Positions 1-8,158 are shown, counted from the first letter of the stretch. The stretch is 10,179 bases of DNA from Halomonas halophila (GCA_002433675.1 DJIP01000066.1:1-10179), one strand, 5' to 3'. The notes: generated by a model from the letters alone, not told the origin. Made by a program: numbers and translations.

Positions 1-1
1 C

Positions 2-337
2 AACAGCGGAGCGCGCCGGGTGCAGTGCATCAAGGTGCTGGGTGGTTCACACCGCCGCTACGCTCGCGTTGGTGATGTCATCAAGGTCACGGTGAAGGAA
101 GCTATTCCGCGCGGCAAGGTCAAGAAAGGCCAGGTGCTGAAAGCGGTAGTTGTCCGGACCCGCAGTGGCGTCCGTCGCAGCGACGGTTCGCTGATTCGCT
201 TCGATGGAAATGCGGCCGTCTTGTTGAACAACACCAACGAGCAGCCGATCGGTACCCGTATCTTCGGGCCGGTGACGCGTGAACTTCGCAACGAGAAGTT
301 CATGAAGATCATTTCCTTAGCGCCTGAAGTGCTGTAA
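2..337 (+). CDS. rplN: 50S ribosomal protein L14 (5'-truncated)
   Basis: Large-subunit protein L14, which binds 23S rRNA and helps form the inter-subunit bridge region near L19. The window opens inside the gene: frame 2 reads [16 protein letters not shown] from the first base, matching the L14 family from about residue 12 or 13. About a dozen N-terminal residues therefore lie upstream of the window. The GTG at 20 is an internal valine codon, not the start. The visible 111 residues include the typical [25 protein letters not shown] segment and end in the family's usual [12 protein letters not shown]. As in other gammaproteobacteria it is the first gene of the spc operon; rplX starts 14 bases after its stop. 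Confidence 0.97.
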   Translation, partial: NSGARRVQCIKVLGGSHRRYARVGDVIKVTVKEAIPRGKVKKGQVLKAVVVRTRSGVRRSDGSLIRFDGNAAVLLNNTNEQPIGTRIFGPVTRELRNEKFMKIISLAPEVL

Positions 338-351
338 GGGAGCGAGGCGAC

Positions 352-669
352 ATGCAAAAGATCAAACGTGATGATGAAGTGATCGTCATCGCCGGCAAGG
401 ACAAGGGTAAGCGCGGTACCGTGAAGCGCGTCCTCAAGGACGAGCGGTTCGTGGTAGCGGGTGTGAACATGATCAAGCGTCACACCAAGCCGAACCCCAT
501 GGCCGGCAATCAGGGCGGTATCGTCGAGCGCGAGGCTCCGATTCACGCGTCCAACGTAGCCATCTTCAATCAGGAGACCGGTAAGGCGGATCGCGTCGGC
601 TTCCAGATCAAGGAAGACGGTACCAAGGTACGTATCTACAAGTCGACGCAAGCGCAGATCGACGCCTAA
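352..669 (+). CDS. rplX: 50S ribosomal protein L24
   Basis: L24 is an assembly-initiating protein that binds the 5' domain of 23S rRNA and sits near the peptide exit tunnel. The 105-residue product has the usual family length. It carries an N-terminal KOW motif at about residues 4-35 ([22 protein letters not shown]), followed by the conserved [11 protein letters not shown] and [18 protein letters not shown] segments. The ATG is preceded by a GAGG ribosome-binding site at 344-347, inside the 14-base gap after rplN. It is the second gene of the spc operon. Its stop is 18 bases before rplE; in E. coli this junction is where S8 represses spc translation. Confidence 0.98.
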   Translation: MQKIKRDDEVIVIAGKDKGKRGTVKRVLKDERFVVAGVNMIKRHTKPNPMAGNQGGIVEREAPIHASNVAIFNQETGKADRVGFQIKEDGTKVRIYKSTQAQIDA

Positions 670-687
670 CGCGAGTCGGGTAGCAAA

Positions 688-1227
688 ATGGCGAACTTGA
701 AAGAACGTTATCAAAACGAGGTGGTGGCTCAACTGAAAGAGCAGTTCAGCTACGCCAACGTTATGCAGGTACCCCGGATCACCAAGGTGACTCTGAACAT
801 GGGTATCGGCGAAGCGACCAGCGATAAAAAGCTGATCGACGCTGCCGTCGGCGACCTGGAGAAGCTCTCCGGTCAGAAGCCGATGGTGACCAAGGCACGT
901 AAGTCCATCGCGGGCTTCAAGGTGCGTGAAGGCTGGCCGATCGGCGTGAAGGTCACACTGCGCAGTGAGCGCATGTGGGACTTCCTCGATCGCCTGGTGA
1001 ATATCGCGATCCCCCGCGTTCGTGACTTCCGTGGTCTCAACCCGAAGTCCTTCGACGGTCGTGGCAACTACAGCATGGGGGTGCGTGAGCAGATCATCTT
1101 CCCGGAGATCGAGTATGATAAGATCGACCGGATTCGTGGTCTGGATGTCACCATCACCACCACTGCCAACACCGATGACGAAGGTCGTGCGCTGCTGAGC
1201 GCACTGAACTTCCCGTTCAAGAAATAG
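688..1227 (+). CDS. rplE: 50S ribosomal protein L5
   Basis: L5 binds 5S rRNA and the central protuberance, contacts P-site tRNA and forms a bridge to S13. The 179 residues equal the E. coli length. Recognisable blocks are [16 protein letters not shown] (about 28-43), the [26 protein letters not shown] stretch (about 61-86) and the C-terminal [29 protein letters not shown]. The start ATG is preceded by only a poor Shine-Dalgarno match (GGG at 678-680), weaker than at most neighbouring genes. In E. coli, S8 represses the spc operon at this gene's initiation region, so a weak site here fits regulated or coupled translation, though I could not identify an S8-binding fold. rpsN follows 10 bases after the stop. 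Confidence 0.98.
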   Translation: MANLKERYQNEVVAQLKEQFSYANVMQVPRITKVTLNMGIGEATSDKKLIDAAVGDLEKLSGQKPMVTKARKSIAGFKVREGWPIGVKVTLRSERMWDFLDRLVNIAIPRVRDFRGLNPKSFDGRGNYSMGVREQIIFPEIEYDKIDRIRGLDVTITTTANTDDEGRALLSALNFPFKK

Positions 1228-1237
1228 GGGTGGGATC

Positions 1238-1543
1238 ATGGCAAAGAAGAGCATGATTGAGCGTGAGCAGAAGCGCGCAGAACTGGTTGAGAAGTATGCT
1301 GCCAAGCGTGCCGAACTCAAGGCGATCATCCAGGACGTGAACAGCTCCGATGAGGAGCGCTTCGATGCGCAGCTGAAGTTGCAGTCGCTGCCGCGTGACT
1401 CCAGCCCCGTGCGTCAGCGTAACCGCTGCCGCGTGACTGGCCGTCCGCACGGCTACTACAACAAGTTCGGCCTCGGTCGTAACAAGCTGCGTGAAGCCGC
1501 CATGCGTGGCGACGTGCCCGGACTGAAGAAGTCCAGCTGGTAA
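1238..1543 (+). CDS. rpsN: 30S ribosomal protein S14 (long, zinc-free form)
   Basis: S14 is a late-assembling protein of the 30S head near the A site. The 101-residue length and the absence of the paired CxxC motifs identify the long 'C-minus' form, which does not bind zinc. Only one cysteine is present, in [14 protein letters not shown]. The C-terminal half ([47 protein letters not shown], read in segments) carries the family signature. A purine-rich GGGGTGGG lies just upstream of the ATG. It sits between rplE and rpsH, as in the E. coli spc operon. The gap to rpsH, 32 bases, is one of the longer ones in this stretch. Confidence 0.98.
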   Translation: MAKKSMIEREQKRAELVEKYAAKRAELKAIIQDVNSSDEERFDAQLKLQSLPRDSSPVRQRNRCRVTGRPHGYYNKFGLGRNKLREAAMRGDVPGLKKSSW

Positions 1544-1575
1544 CGCCACGTAGAATCATCAGGAGCGCAAGTTAA

Positions 1576-1968
1576 ATGAGCATGCAAGACACTCTGGCGG
1601 ATATGTTTACCCGTATCCGCAATGCGCAGCAGGCCACCAAGGAGACGGTCACCATGCCGTCCTCCAAGATCAAGGTTGAAGTGGCCCGCGTGCTGAAAGA
1701 AGAGGGTTACATCACTGACTTCGCCGTGAGCGAATCAGCCAAGCCCGAGCTGACCGTCAGCCTCAAGTACTTTGAAGGCAAGCCGGTCATCGAGCATCTG
1801 CAGCGGGTTTCCAAGCCGTCCCTGCGTAGTTACAAGGGCAAGGATGCGCTGCCGAAGGTCGCCGATGGCCTGGGTGTCGCGATCGTCACCACCTCCAAGG
1901 GTGTGATGACCGATCGTGCCGCGCGTCAGGCTGGTGTCGGCGGCGAAGTCCTCTGCACCGTATTCTAG
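1576..1968 (+). CDS. rpsH: 30S ribosomal protein S8
   Basis: S8 is a primary 16S rRNA-binding protein (helix 21) that organises the central domain. In E. coli it is also the autogenous translational repressor of the spc operon. The 130-residue product matches the family length. It starts [19 protein letters not shown] and ends in the classical S8 signature [20 protein letters not shown] followed by VLCTVF (about residues 105-130), which forms the RNA-binding C-terminal domain. AGGAG at 1561-1565 is the ribosome-binding site, ten bases before the ATG. The rplF ribosome-binding site overlaps the stop codon of this gene, implying coupled translation. Confidence 0.98.
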   Translation: MSMQDTLADMFTRIRNAQQATKETVTMPSSKIKVEVARVLKEEGYITDFAVSESAKPELTVSLKYFEGKPVIEHLQRVSKPSLRSYKGKDALPKVADGLGVAIVTTSKGVMTDRAARQAGVGGEVLCTVF

Positions 1969-1977
1969 GAGTTTGGA

Positions 1978-2508
1978 ATGTCCCGCGTAGCCAAATATCC
2001 GGTTAAAGTGCCCGCTGGCGTCGAGGTCAAGATCGACGGCGCCACGCTGACCGCCAAAGGCGGTCAGGGCACCCTCTCCATGCCCGTTCACGACGATGTC
2101 GTGGTCGCGCAGGAAGATGGCCAGCTGACCTTCCAGCCGAGCGAATCTGCTAAGAGCTGGGCCATGGTCGGCACCACCCGTGCCCTGGTTCAGAACCTGG
2201 TCACCGGCGTGTCCGAGGGCTTTACCAAGTCTCTCGAAATCATCGGCGTCGGTTATCGCGCTCAAGCGAAAGGCCAGACGCTCAACCTGACACTGGGCTT
2301 CTCTCACCCGGTCGACTATCAACTGCCTGAAGGTGTCTCGGCGGAAACGCCGAAGAACACCGTCATCGTGCTGAAGAGCGCGGACAAGCAGAAGCTCGGC
2401 CAGGTCGCAGCGGAAATCCGCGCATTCCGTCCGCCTGAACCCTACAAGGGCAAGGGTGTGCGTTACGCGGATGAGCAGGTCCGCCGTAAAGAAGCCAAGA
2501 AGAAGTAA
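1978..2508 (+). CDS. rplF: 50S ribosomal protein L6
   Basis: L6 sits near the factor-binding site of the large subunit and contacts the sarcin-ricin region. The 176 residues contain the two tandem L6 domains. They begin [17 protein letters not shown], carry the mid-protein [20 protein letters not shown] block, and end with the signature [31 protein letters not shown] at 1967-1971 overlaps the rpsH stop codon and lies seven bases before the ATG. rplR starts 9 bases after the stop, so the genes are read from one message. Confidence 0.98.
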   Translation: MSRVAKYPVKVPAGVEVKIDGATLTAKGGQGTLSMPVHDDVVVAQEDGQLTFQPSESAKSWAMVGTTRALVQNLVTGVSEGFTKSLEIIGVGYRAQAKGQTLNLTLGFSHPVDYQLPEGVSAETPKNTVIVLKSADKQKLGQVAAEIRAFRPPEPYKGKGVRYADEQVRRKEAKKK

Positions 2509-2517
2509 GGCAGGGTT

Positions 2518-2868
2518 ATGAACGCGAAGAAAGAATCTCGTCTCCGTCGTGCCCGCCGCGCTCGCGCGAAGATCCGCGAGCTGGGCGTGTCTCGCCTGTG
2601 CGTCAATCGTACCCCCCGTCACATCTACGCGCAGATTATCTCGCCGGATGGTGGCAAGGTCCTGGCCAGCGCTTCCACGCTGGACAAGAGCCTGCGCGAG
2701 GGTTCGACCGGCAATGCAGACGCCGCAGCCAAAGTTGGTGCGCTGATCGCTGAACGCGCCAAGGAAGCGGGCATCACCCAGGTGGCCTTCGACCGCGCTG
2801 GCTTCAAGTACCACGGTCGTGTGAAGGCCCTGGCCGACGCCGCACGTGAAGGCGGCCTGGAATTCTAA
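2518..2868 (+). CDS. rplR: 50S ribosomal protein L18
   Basis: L18 binds 5S rRNA together with L5 and L25 and helps dock it in the central protuberance. The 116-residue product has a very basic N-terminus ([20 protein letters not shown]), typical of the family. It is followed by the conserved [13 protein letters not shown] segment and the C-terminal [26 protein letters not shown], a near-invariant L18 ending. An AGGG sequence at 2512-2515 is the probable ribosome-binding site, in the short gap after rplF. rpsE follows after 11 bases. Confidence 0.98.
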   Translation: MNAKKESRLRRARRARAKIRELGVSRLCVNRTPRHIYAQIISPDGGKVLASASTLDKSLREGSTGNADAAAKVGALIAERAKEAGITQVAFDRAGFKYHGRVKALADAAREGGLEF

Positions 2869-2879
2869 AGGGTTTTACG

Positions 2880-3380
2880 ATGGCGAAGAACGAACAGCAA
2901 AACGGCGATCTGCAGGAAAAGCTCGTGCAGGTCAACCGTGTCGCCAAGGTGGTCAAGGGTGGCCGTATTTTCGGCTTCACCGCTCTGACTGTCGTGGGCG
3001 ACGGTAACGGTCGCGTCGGCTTCGGTCGTGGCAAGGCACGTGAAGTGCCGGTCGCGATTCAGAAGGCGATGGACCAGGCGCGCCGCAACATGATCAAGGT
3101 GAACCTGGTCGGCGGTACCCTCCAGTATCCGGTCAAGGCTCGTCATGGCGCCTCCAAGGTGTACATGCAGCCGGCCTCTGACGGTACTGGTATCATCGCC
3201 GGCGGCGCCATGCGCTCCGTGCTGGAATTGGCCGGCGTGCACAACGTCCTGGCCAAGTGCTATGGCTCCACCAATCCGGTGAACGTGGTCCGTGCGACCG
3301 TGAATGGCCTGGCTTCCATGCAGTCGCCGGAAGACGTGGCCGCCAAGCGCGGTCTCTCAGTCGAAGCGATCACGGGGTAA
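2880..3380 (+). CDS. rpsE: 30S ribosomal protein S5
   Basis: S5 lies at the 30S neck near the mRNA entry tunnel, contacts S4 and S8, and affects decoding fidelity. The 166 residues contain the N-terminal double-stranded-RNA-binding-like S5 domain (about 11-75: [53 protein letters not shown]) and a C-terminal S5 fold with [21 protein letters not shown]. The loop around residues 20-30, where spectinomycin-resistance changes occur in E. coli, looks wild type. AAAGGG right after the rplR stop is the ribosome-binding site. rpmD begins 6 bases after its stop. Confidence 0.98.
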   Translation: MAKNEQQNGDLQEKLVQVNRVAKVVKGGRIFGFTALTVVGDGNGRVGFGRGKAREVPVAIQKAMDQARRNMIKVNLVGGTLQYPVKARHGASKVYMQPASDGTGIIAGGAMRSVLELAGVHNVLAKCYGSTNPVNVVRATVNGLASMQSPEDVAAKRGLSVEAITG

Positions 3381-3386
3381 TACACC

Positions 3387-3569
3387 ATGGCAGCTACGAT
3401 CAAGGTTACCCAGACCCGCAGCACCATCGGCACGTTGGCCAAGCATAAGGCCACCATGAAGGGCCTCGGCCTGCGCCGCATCGGTCACACGGTTGAACTG
3501 GAAGACACCCCTGCCGTTCGCGGCATGATCCACAAGGTCAACTACCTTGTGCGTGTTGAGGGAGAGTAA
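3387..3569 (+). CDS. rpmD: 50S ribosomal protein L30
   Basis: L30 is a small 23S rRNA-binding protein of the large subunit. The 60-residue product fits the short bacterial L30 form (59 residues in E. coli). It contains [56 protein letters not shown], which spans the whole ferredoxin-like L30 domain. The GGGG of the rpsE 3' end acts as the probable ribosome-binding site, so initiation is likely coupled to rpsE termination. Its own 3' end supplies the GAGGGAG used by rplO, which starts 3 bases after the stop. Confidence 0.97.
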   Translation: MAATIKVTQTRSTIGTLAKHKATMKGLGLRRIGHTVELEDTPAVRGMIHKVNYLVRVEGE

Positions 3570-3572
3570 TCC

Positions 3573-4007
3573 ATGAAACTTAACAGCCTGAGCCCGGCAC
3601 CGGGCTCCAAGCACGCTGAAAAGCGCGTCGGTCGTGGCATCGGTTCCGGTCTGGGCAAGACCGGCGGCCGTGGCCACAAGGGCCAGAAGTCGCGCAGCGG
3701 TGGCAGCGTGAAGCCAGGCTTCGAGGGCGGTCAGATGCCCCTGCAGCGTCGTCTGCCGAAGTTCGGTTTCACCTCCGCCAAGTCTTTGGTTTCCGAGGAA
3801 GTCCGCCTGGCCGAGCTGGCCAAGGTCGCGGGTGACGAAGTCACTCTTGAAAGCCTCAAGGAAGCCAATGTGCTGAAGGACTCCACGCAGCATGCGAAGG
3901 TGATCCTTTCCGGCGATCTGAACAAGGCGGTCACCGTTCGCGGTCTGCGGGTCACCAAAGGTGCCCGCGCAGCGATCGAAGCCGCCGGTGGCAAGGTAGA
4001 GGACTAA
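3573..4007 (+). CDS. rplO: 50S ribosomal protein L15
   Basis: L15 is a 23S rRNA-binding protein with a long glycine- and lysine-rich N-terminal extension that threads into the large subunit. The 144-residue length equals that of E. coli. The N-terminal half (about residues 1-60) shows the typical [31 protein letters not shown] and [19 protein letters not shown] blocks. The C-terminal half carries the globular [26 protein letters not shown] segment. Its TAA stop is followed directly, with no intervening base, by the ATG of secY, so export-channel synthesis is probably translationally coupled to L15 synthesis. Confidence 0.98.
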   Translation: MKLNSLSPAPGSKHAEKRVGRGIGSGLGKTGGRGHKGQKSRSGGSVKPGFEGGQMPLQRRLPKFGFTSAKSLVSEEVRLAELAKVAGDEVTLESLKEANVLKDSTQHAKVILSGDLNKAVTVRGLRVTKGARAAIEAAGGKVED

Positions 4008-5339
4008 ATGGCCAAGTCAGGAAACATGCCGGCGATGGGCAGCGGTCTGAGTGAACTGTGGGCGCGTCTGCGCTTCGTGCTCCTCGCCATCGTGGTCTAC
4101 CGTATCGGTGCCCACATCCCCGTTCCCGGTATCAATCCTGACCAGCTTGCTGCCTTGTTCAGGGAGCAGCAGGGCACCATCCTGGGCATGTTCAACATGT
4201 TCTCGGGCGGTGCCCTGGAGCGCATGAGTATCCTCGCCCTCGGCATCATGCCGTACATCTCGGCGTCGATCATCATGCAGCTCCTGACCGCCGTCTCGCC
4301 CCACCTCGAGCAGTTGAAGAAGGAGGGCGAGAGCGGCCGCCGCAAGATCAGCCAGTACACGCGCTACGGCACGGTGGTGCTGGCCCTGGTTCAGGCCACC
4401 GGCATGTCCGTGGGTCTGGCCAGCCAAGGCATTGCCTATACGGCCGATCTCAGCTTCTATTTCACCGCGATCATCACCTTTGTGAGTGGCGCGGTGTTCT
4501 TGATGTGGCTGGGTGAGCAGATCACCGAGAAGGGCATCGGCAACGGCATTTCGCTGCTGATCTTCGCGGGTATCGTCGCCGGCCTGCCCGGAGCTGTGGC
4601 CCAAGCCTTCGAGCTTGCCCGCAACGAGGGCGCGTGGAATGTGTTGCCGCTGTTGGCGTTGAGCCTTCTGGGTATTGCCACCGTGGCGTTCGTCGTGTTC
4701 ATCGAACGCGGCCAGCGCCGGATCACGGTGAACTACCCGCGTCGCCAGGTCGGCAACAAGATGTATGCAGGGCAGAGCAGCTACCTGCCGCTCAAGGTCA
4801 ACATGGCGGGTGTCATCCCGGCCATCTTCGCCTCGAGCATCCTGCTGTTCCCCGCCTCCCTCGGTCAGTGGGTTGGTGCGGGTGACGGCATGGAATGGTT
4901 GCAGCGCGCGTCCCAGGCGTTGGCTCCAGGTCAACCCCTTTATATCTTGCTTTTCGCGGCGGCGGTGGTATTCTTCTGCTTCTTTTACACAGCGCTGGTC
5001 TTCAACCCCAAGGATGTGGCCGACAACCTCAAGAAGTCGGGTGCCTTCCTGCCGGGGATTCGTCCTGGCGAGCAGACCGCTCGTTATGTCGACAAGGTCA
5101 TGACTCGTCTGACCCTGTTCGGCGCTCTCTACATCACTGCGGTTTCCCTGATGCCCCAGTTCCTGATCGTAGCGTGGAACGTGCCGTTCTTCTTTGGCGG
5201 TACCTCGCTGCTGATCGTGGTCGTGGTCATCATGGACTTCATGGCCCAGGTGCAGTCGCACCTCATGTCGCACCAGTATGAGTCGGTGATGAAGAAGTCC
5301 AACCTGAAAGGCTACGGTAGCGGCGGCATGATGCGCTAA
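4008..5339 (+). CDS. secY: Protein translocase channel subunit SecY
   Basis: SecY is the membrane channel of the Sec translocon. It works with SecE and SecG, with SecA on the export route and with ribosomes on the insertion route. The 443 residues equal the E. coli length and contain about ten hydrophobic segments, starting with [21 protein letters not shown] (about 22-42). Conserved hallmarks are [15 protein letters not shown] after the plug region, [19 protein letters not shown] from residue 176, and the cytoplasmic loop [23 protein letters not shown]. The arginine of GIRPGEQ (residue 352 here) corresponds to the functionally essential Arg357 of E. coli. The end is [12 protein letters not shown]. 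The ATG abuts the rplO stop; GAGGA inside the rplO end serves as ribosome-binding site. Confidence 0.99.
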   Translation: MAKSGNMPAMGSGLSELWARLRFVLLAIVVYRIGAHIPVPGINPDQLAALFREQQGTILGMFNMFSGGALERMSILALGIMPYISASIIMQLLTAVSPHLEQLKKEGESGRRKISQYTRYGTVVLALVQATGMSVGLASQGIAYTADLSFYFTAIITFVSGAVFLMWLGEQITEKGIGNGISLLIFAGIVAGLPGAVAQAFELARNEGAWNVLPLLALSLLGIATVAFVVFIERGQRRITVNYPRRQVGNKMYAGQSSYLPLKVNMAGVIPAIFASSILLFPASLGQWVGAGDGMEWLQRASQALAPGQPLYILLFAAAVVFFCFFYTALVFNPKDVADNLKKSGAFLPGIRPGEQTARYVDKVMTRLTLFGALYITAVSLMPQFLIVAWNVPFFFGGTSLLIVVVVIMDFMAQVQSHLMSHQYESVMKKSNLKGYGSGGMMR

Positions 5340-5341
5340 GG

Positions 5342-5380
5342 CGCCGCAAGCCGATTTGGCACGCCGCAAGCCGATTTTGG
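5342..5380 (+). repeat. Two-copy 20-base-period tandem repeat before rpmJ
   Basis: The short gap between secY and rpmJ consists mostly of a direct duplication. Copy one, cgccgcaagccgatttgg (5342-5359), and copy two, cgccgcaagccgattttgg (5362-5380), differ by one extra T and are separated by two bases. The second copy runs straight into the rpmJ ribosome-binding site (GGAG at 5379-5382). The duplication most likely arose by slippage. I see no coding role for it. Confidence 0.85.
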
Positions 5381-5388
5381 AGAGAACG

Positions 5389-5502
5389 ATGAAAGTTCGA
5401 GCTTCCGTGAAGAAAATGTGCCGCAATTGCAAGATCATTCGTCGCAATGGCGCTGTTCGCGTCATCTGCACCGAGCCGCGGCACAAGCAGCGCCAGGGTT
5501 GA
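5389..5502 (+). CDS. rpmJ: 50S ribosomal protein L36 (zinc-binding form)
   Basis: L36 is the smallest large-subunit protein; it binds 23S rRNA at the base of the L7/L12 stalk. The 37-residue product reads [20 protein letters not shown] through EPRHKQRQG. It contains the zinc ribbon C11-x2-C14-x12-C27-x4-H32, which marks the 'C-plus', zinc-dependent type. GGAG at 5379-5382 is six bases before the ATG. It closes the spc operon, as in E. coli, about 50 bases after secY. The pairing of a zinc-type L36 with the zinc-free S14 encoded upstream is common in gammaproteobacteria. Confidence 0.97.
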   Translation: MKVRASVKKMCRNCKIIRRNGAVRVICTEPRHKQRQG

Positions 5503-5529
5503 TCCTGGCCTGAATTGAACCGGGTGCTG

Positions 5530-5650
5530 GCATACCCCTTGCCCTAATGACGGGAAGGGGGTATGCTATTGCGCCTTTTGTAGTTGATTAACCGAGCAAG
5601 CCGCTCAAACTTCGGAGTAAGCTGATGGCCCGTATTGCAGGCGTCAATAT
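5530..5650 (+). promoter_or_regulatory. Alpha-operon leader, possible S4-binding pseudoknot
   Basis: This leader runs from the rpmJ-rpsM gap into the first codons of rpsM. A long hairpin pairs gcatacccc (5530-5538) with ggggtatgc (5558-5566). It extends through 5539-5540 with 5555-5556, and possibly 5542-5544 with 5552-5554. Its apical part contains ACGGG (5550-5554), complementary to CCCGT (5629-5633) in rpsM codons 2-3. A second long-range pairing is possible between 5567-5575 (tattgcgcc) and 5640-5649 (ggcgtcaata) with one bulged base. In E. coli the alpha-operon leader forms a pseudoknot in which a hairpin loop pairs just after the rpsM start, and S4 binds it to repress translation. The resemblance is my inference from base pairing. 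The hairpin alone could instead act as a weak terminator, but no T-run directly follows it. Confidence 0.55.
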
Positions 5651-5981
5651 CCCGGACAACAAGCATGCGGCGATCTCGCTGACCTACATCTTCGGGATTG
5701 GCCGTACTCGCGCACAGGAAATCTGTGAAGCGACCGGCATCGCGCCGACCACCAAGATCCAGGAACTGTCATCTGAAGAGATCGACAGCCTGCGTAGTGA
5801 AGTCGGCAAGTATACCGTTGAAGGCGACCTTCGTCGTGATGTGACGCTGAACATCAAGCGTCTCATGGACTTGGGTTGCTACCGTGGTCTGCGTCATCGT
5901 CGTGGTCTTCCGATGCGCGGTCAGCGCACCAAGACCAACGCGCGTACCCGTAAGGGACCGCGTAAGCCGATCCGCAAATAA
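5625..5981 (+). CDS. rpsM: 30S ribosomal protein S13
   Basis: S13 sits at the top of the 30S head, bridges to L5 in the 50S, and contacts P-site tRNA through its basic tail. The 118 residues match E. coli. They start [30 protein letters not shown] (helix-two-turns-helix domain) and end with [25 protein letters not shown], the signature and basic C-terminal extension. GGAG at 5614-5617 lies seven bases before the ATG. It is the first gene of the alpha operon, and its first codons take part in the predicted leader pairing, so its translation is the likely control point for S4 feedback. rpsK follows after 39 bases. Confidence 0.98.
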   Translation: MARIAGVNIPDNKHAAISLTYIFGIGRTRAQEICEATGIAPTTKIQELSSEEIDSLRSEVGKYTVEGDLRRDVTLNIKRLMDLGCYRGLRHRRGLPMRGQRTKTNARTRKGPRKPIRK

Positions 5982-6020
5982 CACGCACGTTCTGGCGTAA
6001 AGACAGGAATTGACATCAAC

Positions 6021-6407
6021 ATGGCTAACCCGCGTAGCAACCGTAAAAAGGTTAAAAAGCAGGTAGTGGATGCCGTTGCGCATATCCATGCCTCTTTTAA
6101 CAACACGATCATTACGATCACAGACCGCCAGGGCAACGCTCTTTCCTGGGCGACAGCCGGTGGTTCGGGTTTTCGTGGTTCTCGCAAGAGCACCCCGTTC
6201 GCTGCTCAAGTGGCAAGCGAGCGTGCAGCAACTGCTGCAGCCGAGTATGGTGTGAAAAACGTCGACGTGCTGGTCAAGGGCCCCGGTCCTGGCCGTGAAT
6301 CCGCCGTGCGTGCACTCAACGCCGCCGGCTTCCGCGTGCAAAGCATCACCGACGCGACGCCCATTCCCCACAATGGCTGCCGTCCGCCGAAGAAACGCCG
6401 CGTTTAA
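6021..6407 (+). CDS. rpsK: 30S ribosomal protein S11
   Basis: S11 lines the 30S platform near the E site and the Shine-Dalgarno helix. The 128-residue protein has the typical basic N-terminus ([13 protein letters not shown]), the central [20 protein letters not shown] block, and the C-terminal [21 protein letters not shown]. The Asn-Gly pair near residue 118 corresponds to the site where E. coli S11 is known to carry isoaspartate. The probable ribosome-binding site AGGA (6005-6008) is rather far, 12 bases, from the ATG. rpsD starts 12 bases after the stop. Confidence 0.98.
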   Translation: MANPRSNRKKVKKQVVDAVAHIHASFNNTIITITDRQGNALSWATAGGSGFRGSRKSTPFAAQVASERAATAAAEYGVKNVDVLVKGPGPGRESAVRALNAAGFRVQSITDATPIPHNGCRPPKKRRV

Positions 6408-6419
6408 GGAGACAGATTC

Positions 6420-7040
6420 ATGGCTCGTTACATTGGACCGAAGTGCAAACTGTCTCGCCGGGAAGGTACCGACCTCTTCCTCAAGAGCGGTGTCACTCCC
6501 TTCGAGAAAAAGTGCAAATCCGAACAGATTCCGGGTGTGCACGGCCAGCGCCGTCAGCGTCTTTCCGACTACGGCTTGCAGCTTCGCGAGAAGCAGAAAG
6601 TACGTCGCATGTACGGCGTACTCGAAAAGCAGTTCCGCAACTACTACAAGGAAGCCGCCCGCCTGAAGGGTGCGACCGGTGAGTTGTTGCTGCAGCTGCT
6701 TGAGTCCCGACTGGACAACGTCGTCTACCGCATGGGCTTTGGCGCCACTCGCTCCGAGGCTCGTCAGCTGGTAAGCCACAAGGCGATTGCCGTCAACGGC
6801 AAGACCGTCAACGTGGCCTCCTACCAGGTCAAGCCCGGCGACGTGGTATCCGTTCGTGAAAAGGCCAAGCAACAGGCGCGTATCCAGAACGCCCTGAGCA
6901 TCGCCGCCAACCGTGGCGACGTGGCCTGGATCGAACTCGACGCCAAGAAGATGGAAGGCACCTTCAAGGCCCTGCCTGAGCGCGGTGACCTGACTGCCGA
7001 CATCAACGAGCAACTGATCGTCGAGCTGTACTCGAAGTAA
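6420..7040 (+). CDS. rpsD: 30S ribosomal protein S4
   Basis: S4 is a primary 16S rRNA-binding protein that nucleates 30S assembly and influences decoding accuracy. In E. coli it also represses translation of the alpha operon. The 206 residues equal the E. coli length. They contain the N-terminal [24 protein letters not shown], the [29 protein letters not shown] segment, and the S4 RNA-binding domain at about residues 96-158 ([28 protein letters not shown]). Two cysteines are present (C9, C32), so the four-cysteine zinc form is excluded. AGGAG (6407-6411) overlaps the rpsK stop. An 80-base gap containing a strong hairpin separates it from rpoA. Confidence 0.98.
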   Translation: MARYIGPKCKLSRREGTDLFLKSGVTPFEKKCKSEQIPGVHGQRRQRLSDYGLQLREKQKVRRMYGVLEKQFRNYYKEAARLKGATGELLLQLLESRLDNVVYRMGFGATRSEARQLVSHKAIAVNGKTVNVASYQVKPGDVVSVREKAKQQARIQNALSIAANRGDVAWIELDAKKMEGTFKALPERGDLTADINEQLIVELYSK

Positions 7041-7052
7041 GCGGTCCGTCCG

Positions 7053-7078
7053 CGCCGCCCTCCTCCGGGAGGGCGGCG
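7053..7078 (+). terminator. Strong hairpin between rpsD and rpoA (attenuator or processing site)
   Basis: A perfect 11-base-pair, nearly all-GC stem, cgccgccctcc (7053-7063) with ggagggcggcg (7068-7078), closes a TCCG tetraloop. It begins 12 bases after the rpsD stop. What follows is GTTATTACC, not a run of T, so efficient intrinsic termination is doubtful. It may be a partial attenuator, a barrier to 3' exonucleases after processing, or a site that sets rpoA expression apart from the ribosomal genes. The structure is plain in the sequence; its role is inferred. Confidence 0.55.
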
Positions 7079-7120
7079 GTTATTACCGAGTATTCGTTTG
7101 GCAGCCTGAAAGGTGTTCAT

Positions 7121-8119
7121 ATGCAGCGTTCAGTGACAGAGTTTCTCCGTCCTCGCGACATCAAGGTCGAAGAGATCAGCGCACACCACGCAAAGATCGT
7201 GCTCGAGCCGTTCGAGCGTGGCTTCGGCCACACGTTGGGCAATGCTCTGCGTCGTATCCTGCTCTCGTCCATGCCCGGCTGCGCCGTGGTGGAGACCGAG
7301 ATCGCCGGCGTCGACCATGAGTACAGCGCGATCGAGGGTGTCCAGGAAGATGTCATCGAAATCCTCCTGAACCTCAAGGACGTGGCGATCAAGATGCACA
7401 GCCGCGACGAGGCGATGCTCTCGCTGAACAAGCAGGGCCCGGCCGTCGTCACCGCTGGTGACATCGCCGTCGATCACGACGTCGAAGTGGTCAACCCCGA
7501 GCACGTCATCGCCCACGTCAATGAAGGCGCCGAGCTCAAGATGCAGCTGAAGGTGGCCCGTGGTCGCGGCTATGAGCCTGCGGATGTCCGCAGCGAAGCC
7601 GACGACGAGACACGCGCCATCGGCCGTCTGCAGCTGGATGCGACCTTCAGCCCCGTGCGCCGCGTTTCCTACAGCGTCGAAGCCGCCCGCGTCGAACAGC
7701 GCACCGACCTCGACAAGCTGATCATCAACCTGGAAACCGACGGCACCCTGGATCCGGAAGAGGCGATCCGTCGCAGCGCGACCATCCTGCAAGAGCAGCT
7801 GGCAGCGTTCGTCGACCTGGAAGCCGACAAGGAACAGGAAGTGGTCGAGGAAGAGGATCATATCGATCCCATCCTGCTGCGCCCCGTAGACGATCTCGAG
7901 TTGACCGTTCGTAGCGCCAACTGCCTGAAAGCCGAGAATATCTACTACATCGGCGATCTGATTCAGCGCACCGAGGTGGAGCTGTTGAAGACCCCGAACC
8001 TCGGCAAGAAGTCCTTGAACGAGATCAAGGACGTGTTGGCTGCTCGTGGTCTGTCCCTTGGCATGCGGCTTGAAAATTGGCCGCCGGCTAGCCTGAAGGA
8101 CGACAAGGCCACCGCCTAA
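7121..8119 (+). CDS. rpoA: DNA-directed RNA polymerase alpha subunit
   Basis: The alpha subunit dimerises to scaffold core RNA polymerase assembly (beta then beta-prime). Through its C-terminal domain it binds UP elements and activators. The product has 332 residues, against 329 in E. coli. The N-terminal domain (about 1-231) includes [27 protein letters not shown] linker at about 232-249 is markedly acidic. The C-terminal domain (about 250-332) contains [54 protein letters not shown], with Arg264 equivalent to the DNA-contacting Arg265 of E. coli. The ATG is preceded by AAAGG (7109-7113). It stands fourth in the alpha operon, and rplQ begins 39 bases after its stop. Confidence 0.99.
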   Translation: MQRSVTEFLRPRDIKVEEISAHHAKIVLEPFERGFGHTLGNALRRILLSSMPGCAVVETEIAGVDHEYSAIEGVQEDVIEILLNLKDVAIKMHSRDEAMLSLNKQGPAVVTAGDIAVDHDVEVVNPEHVIAHVNEGAELKMQLKVARGRGYEPADVRSEADDETRAIGRLQLDATFSPVRRVSYSVEAARVEQRTDLDKLIINLETDGTLDPEEAIRRSATILQEQLAAFVDLEADKEQEVVEEEDHIDPILLRPVDDLELTVRSANCLKAENIYYIGDLIQRTEVELLKTPNLGKKSLNEIKDVLAARGLSLGMRLENWPPASLKDDKATA

Positions 8120-8158
8120 GCGTCGGCTCGAGTCCCAGTTTGGTAAGGAATCACAACC

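Noticed and set aside
58..1329. Long antisense open frame (423 codons) across rplN-rpsN
   Set aside because: It lies opposite well-known ribosomal genes, has no recognisable domain, and such frames are common in GC-rich DNA. The same holds for the antisense frames at 1735-2814, 4017-5486, 5769-7013 and 7130-8587.
5539..5567. Possible sigma-70 promoter TTGCCC, 17-base spacer, TATGCT before rpsM
   Set aside because: Each box matches only four of six consensus bases and both lie inside the hairpin arms, where symmetry alone explains the sequence. A start near 5574 would also remove the hairpin from the message. It cannot be excluded without transcript-start mapping.
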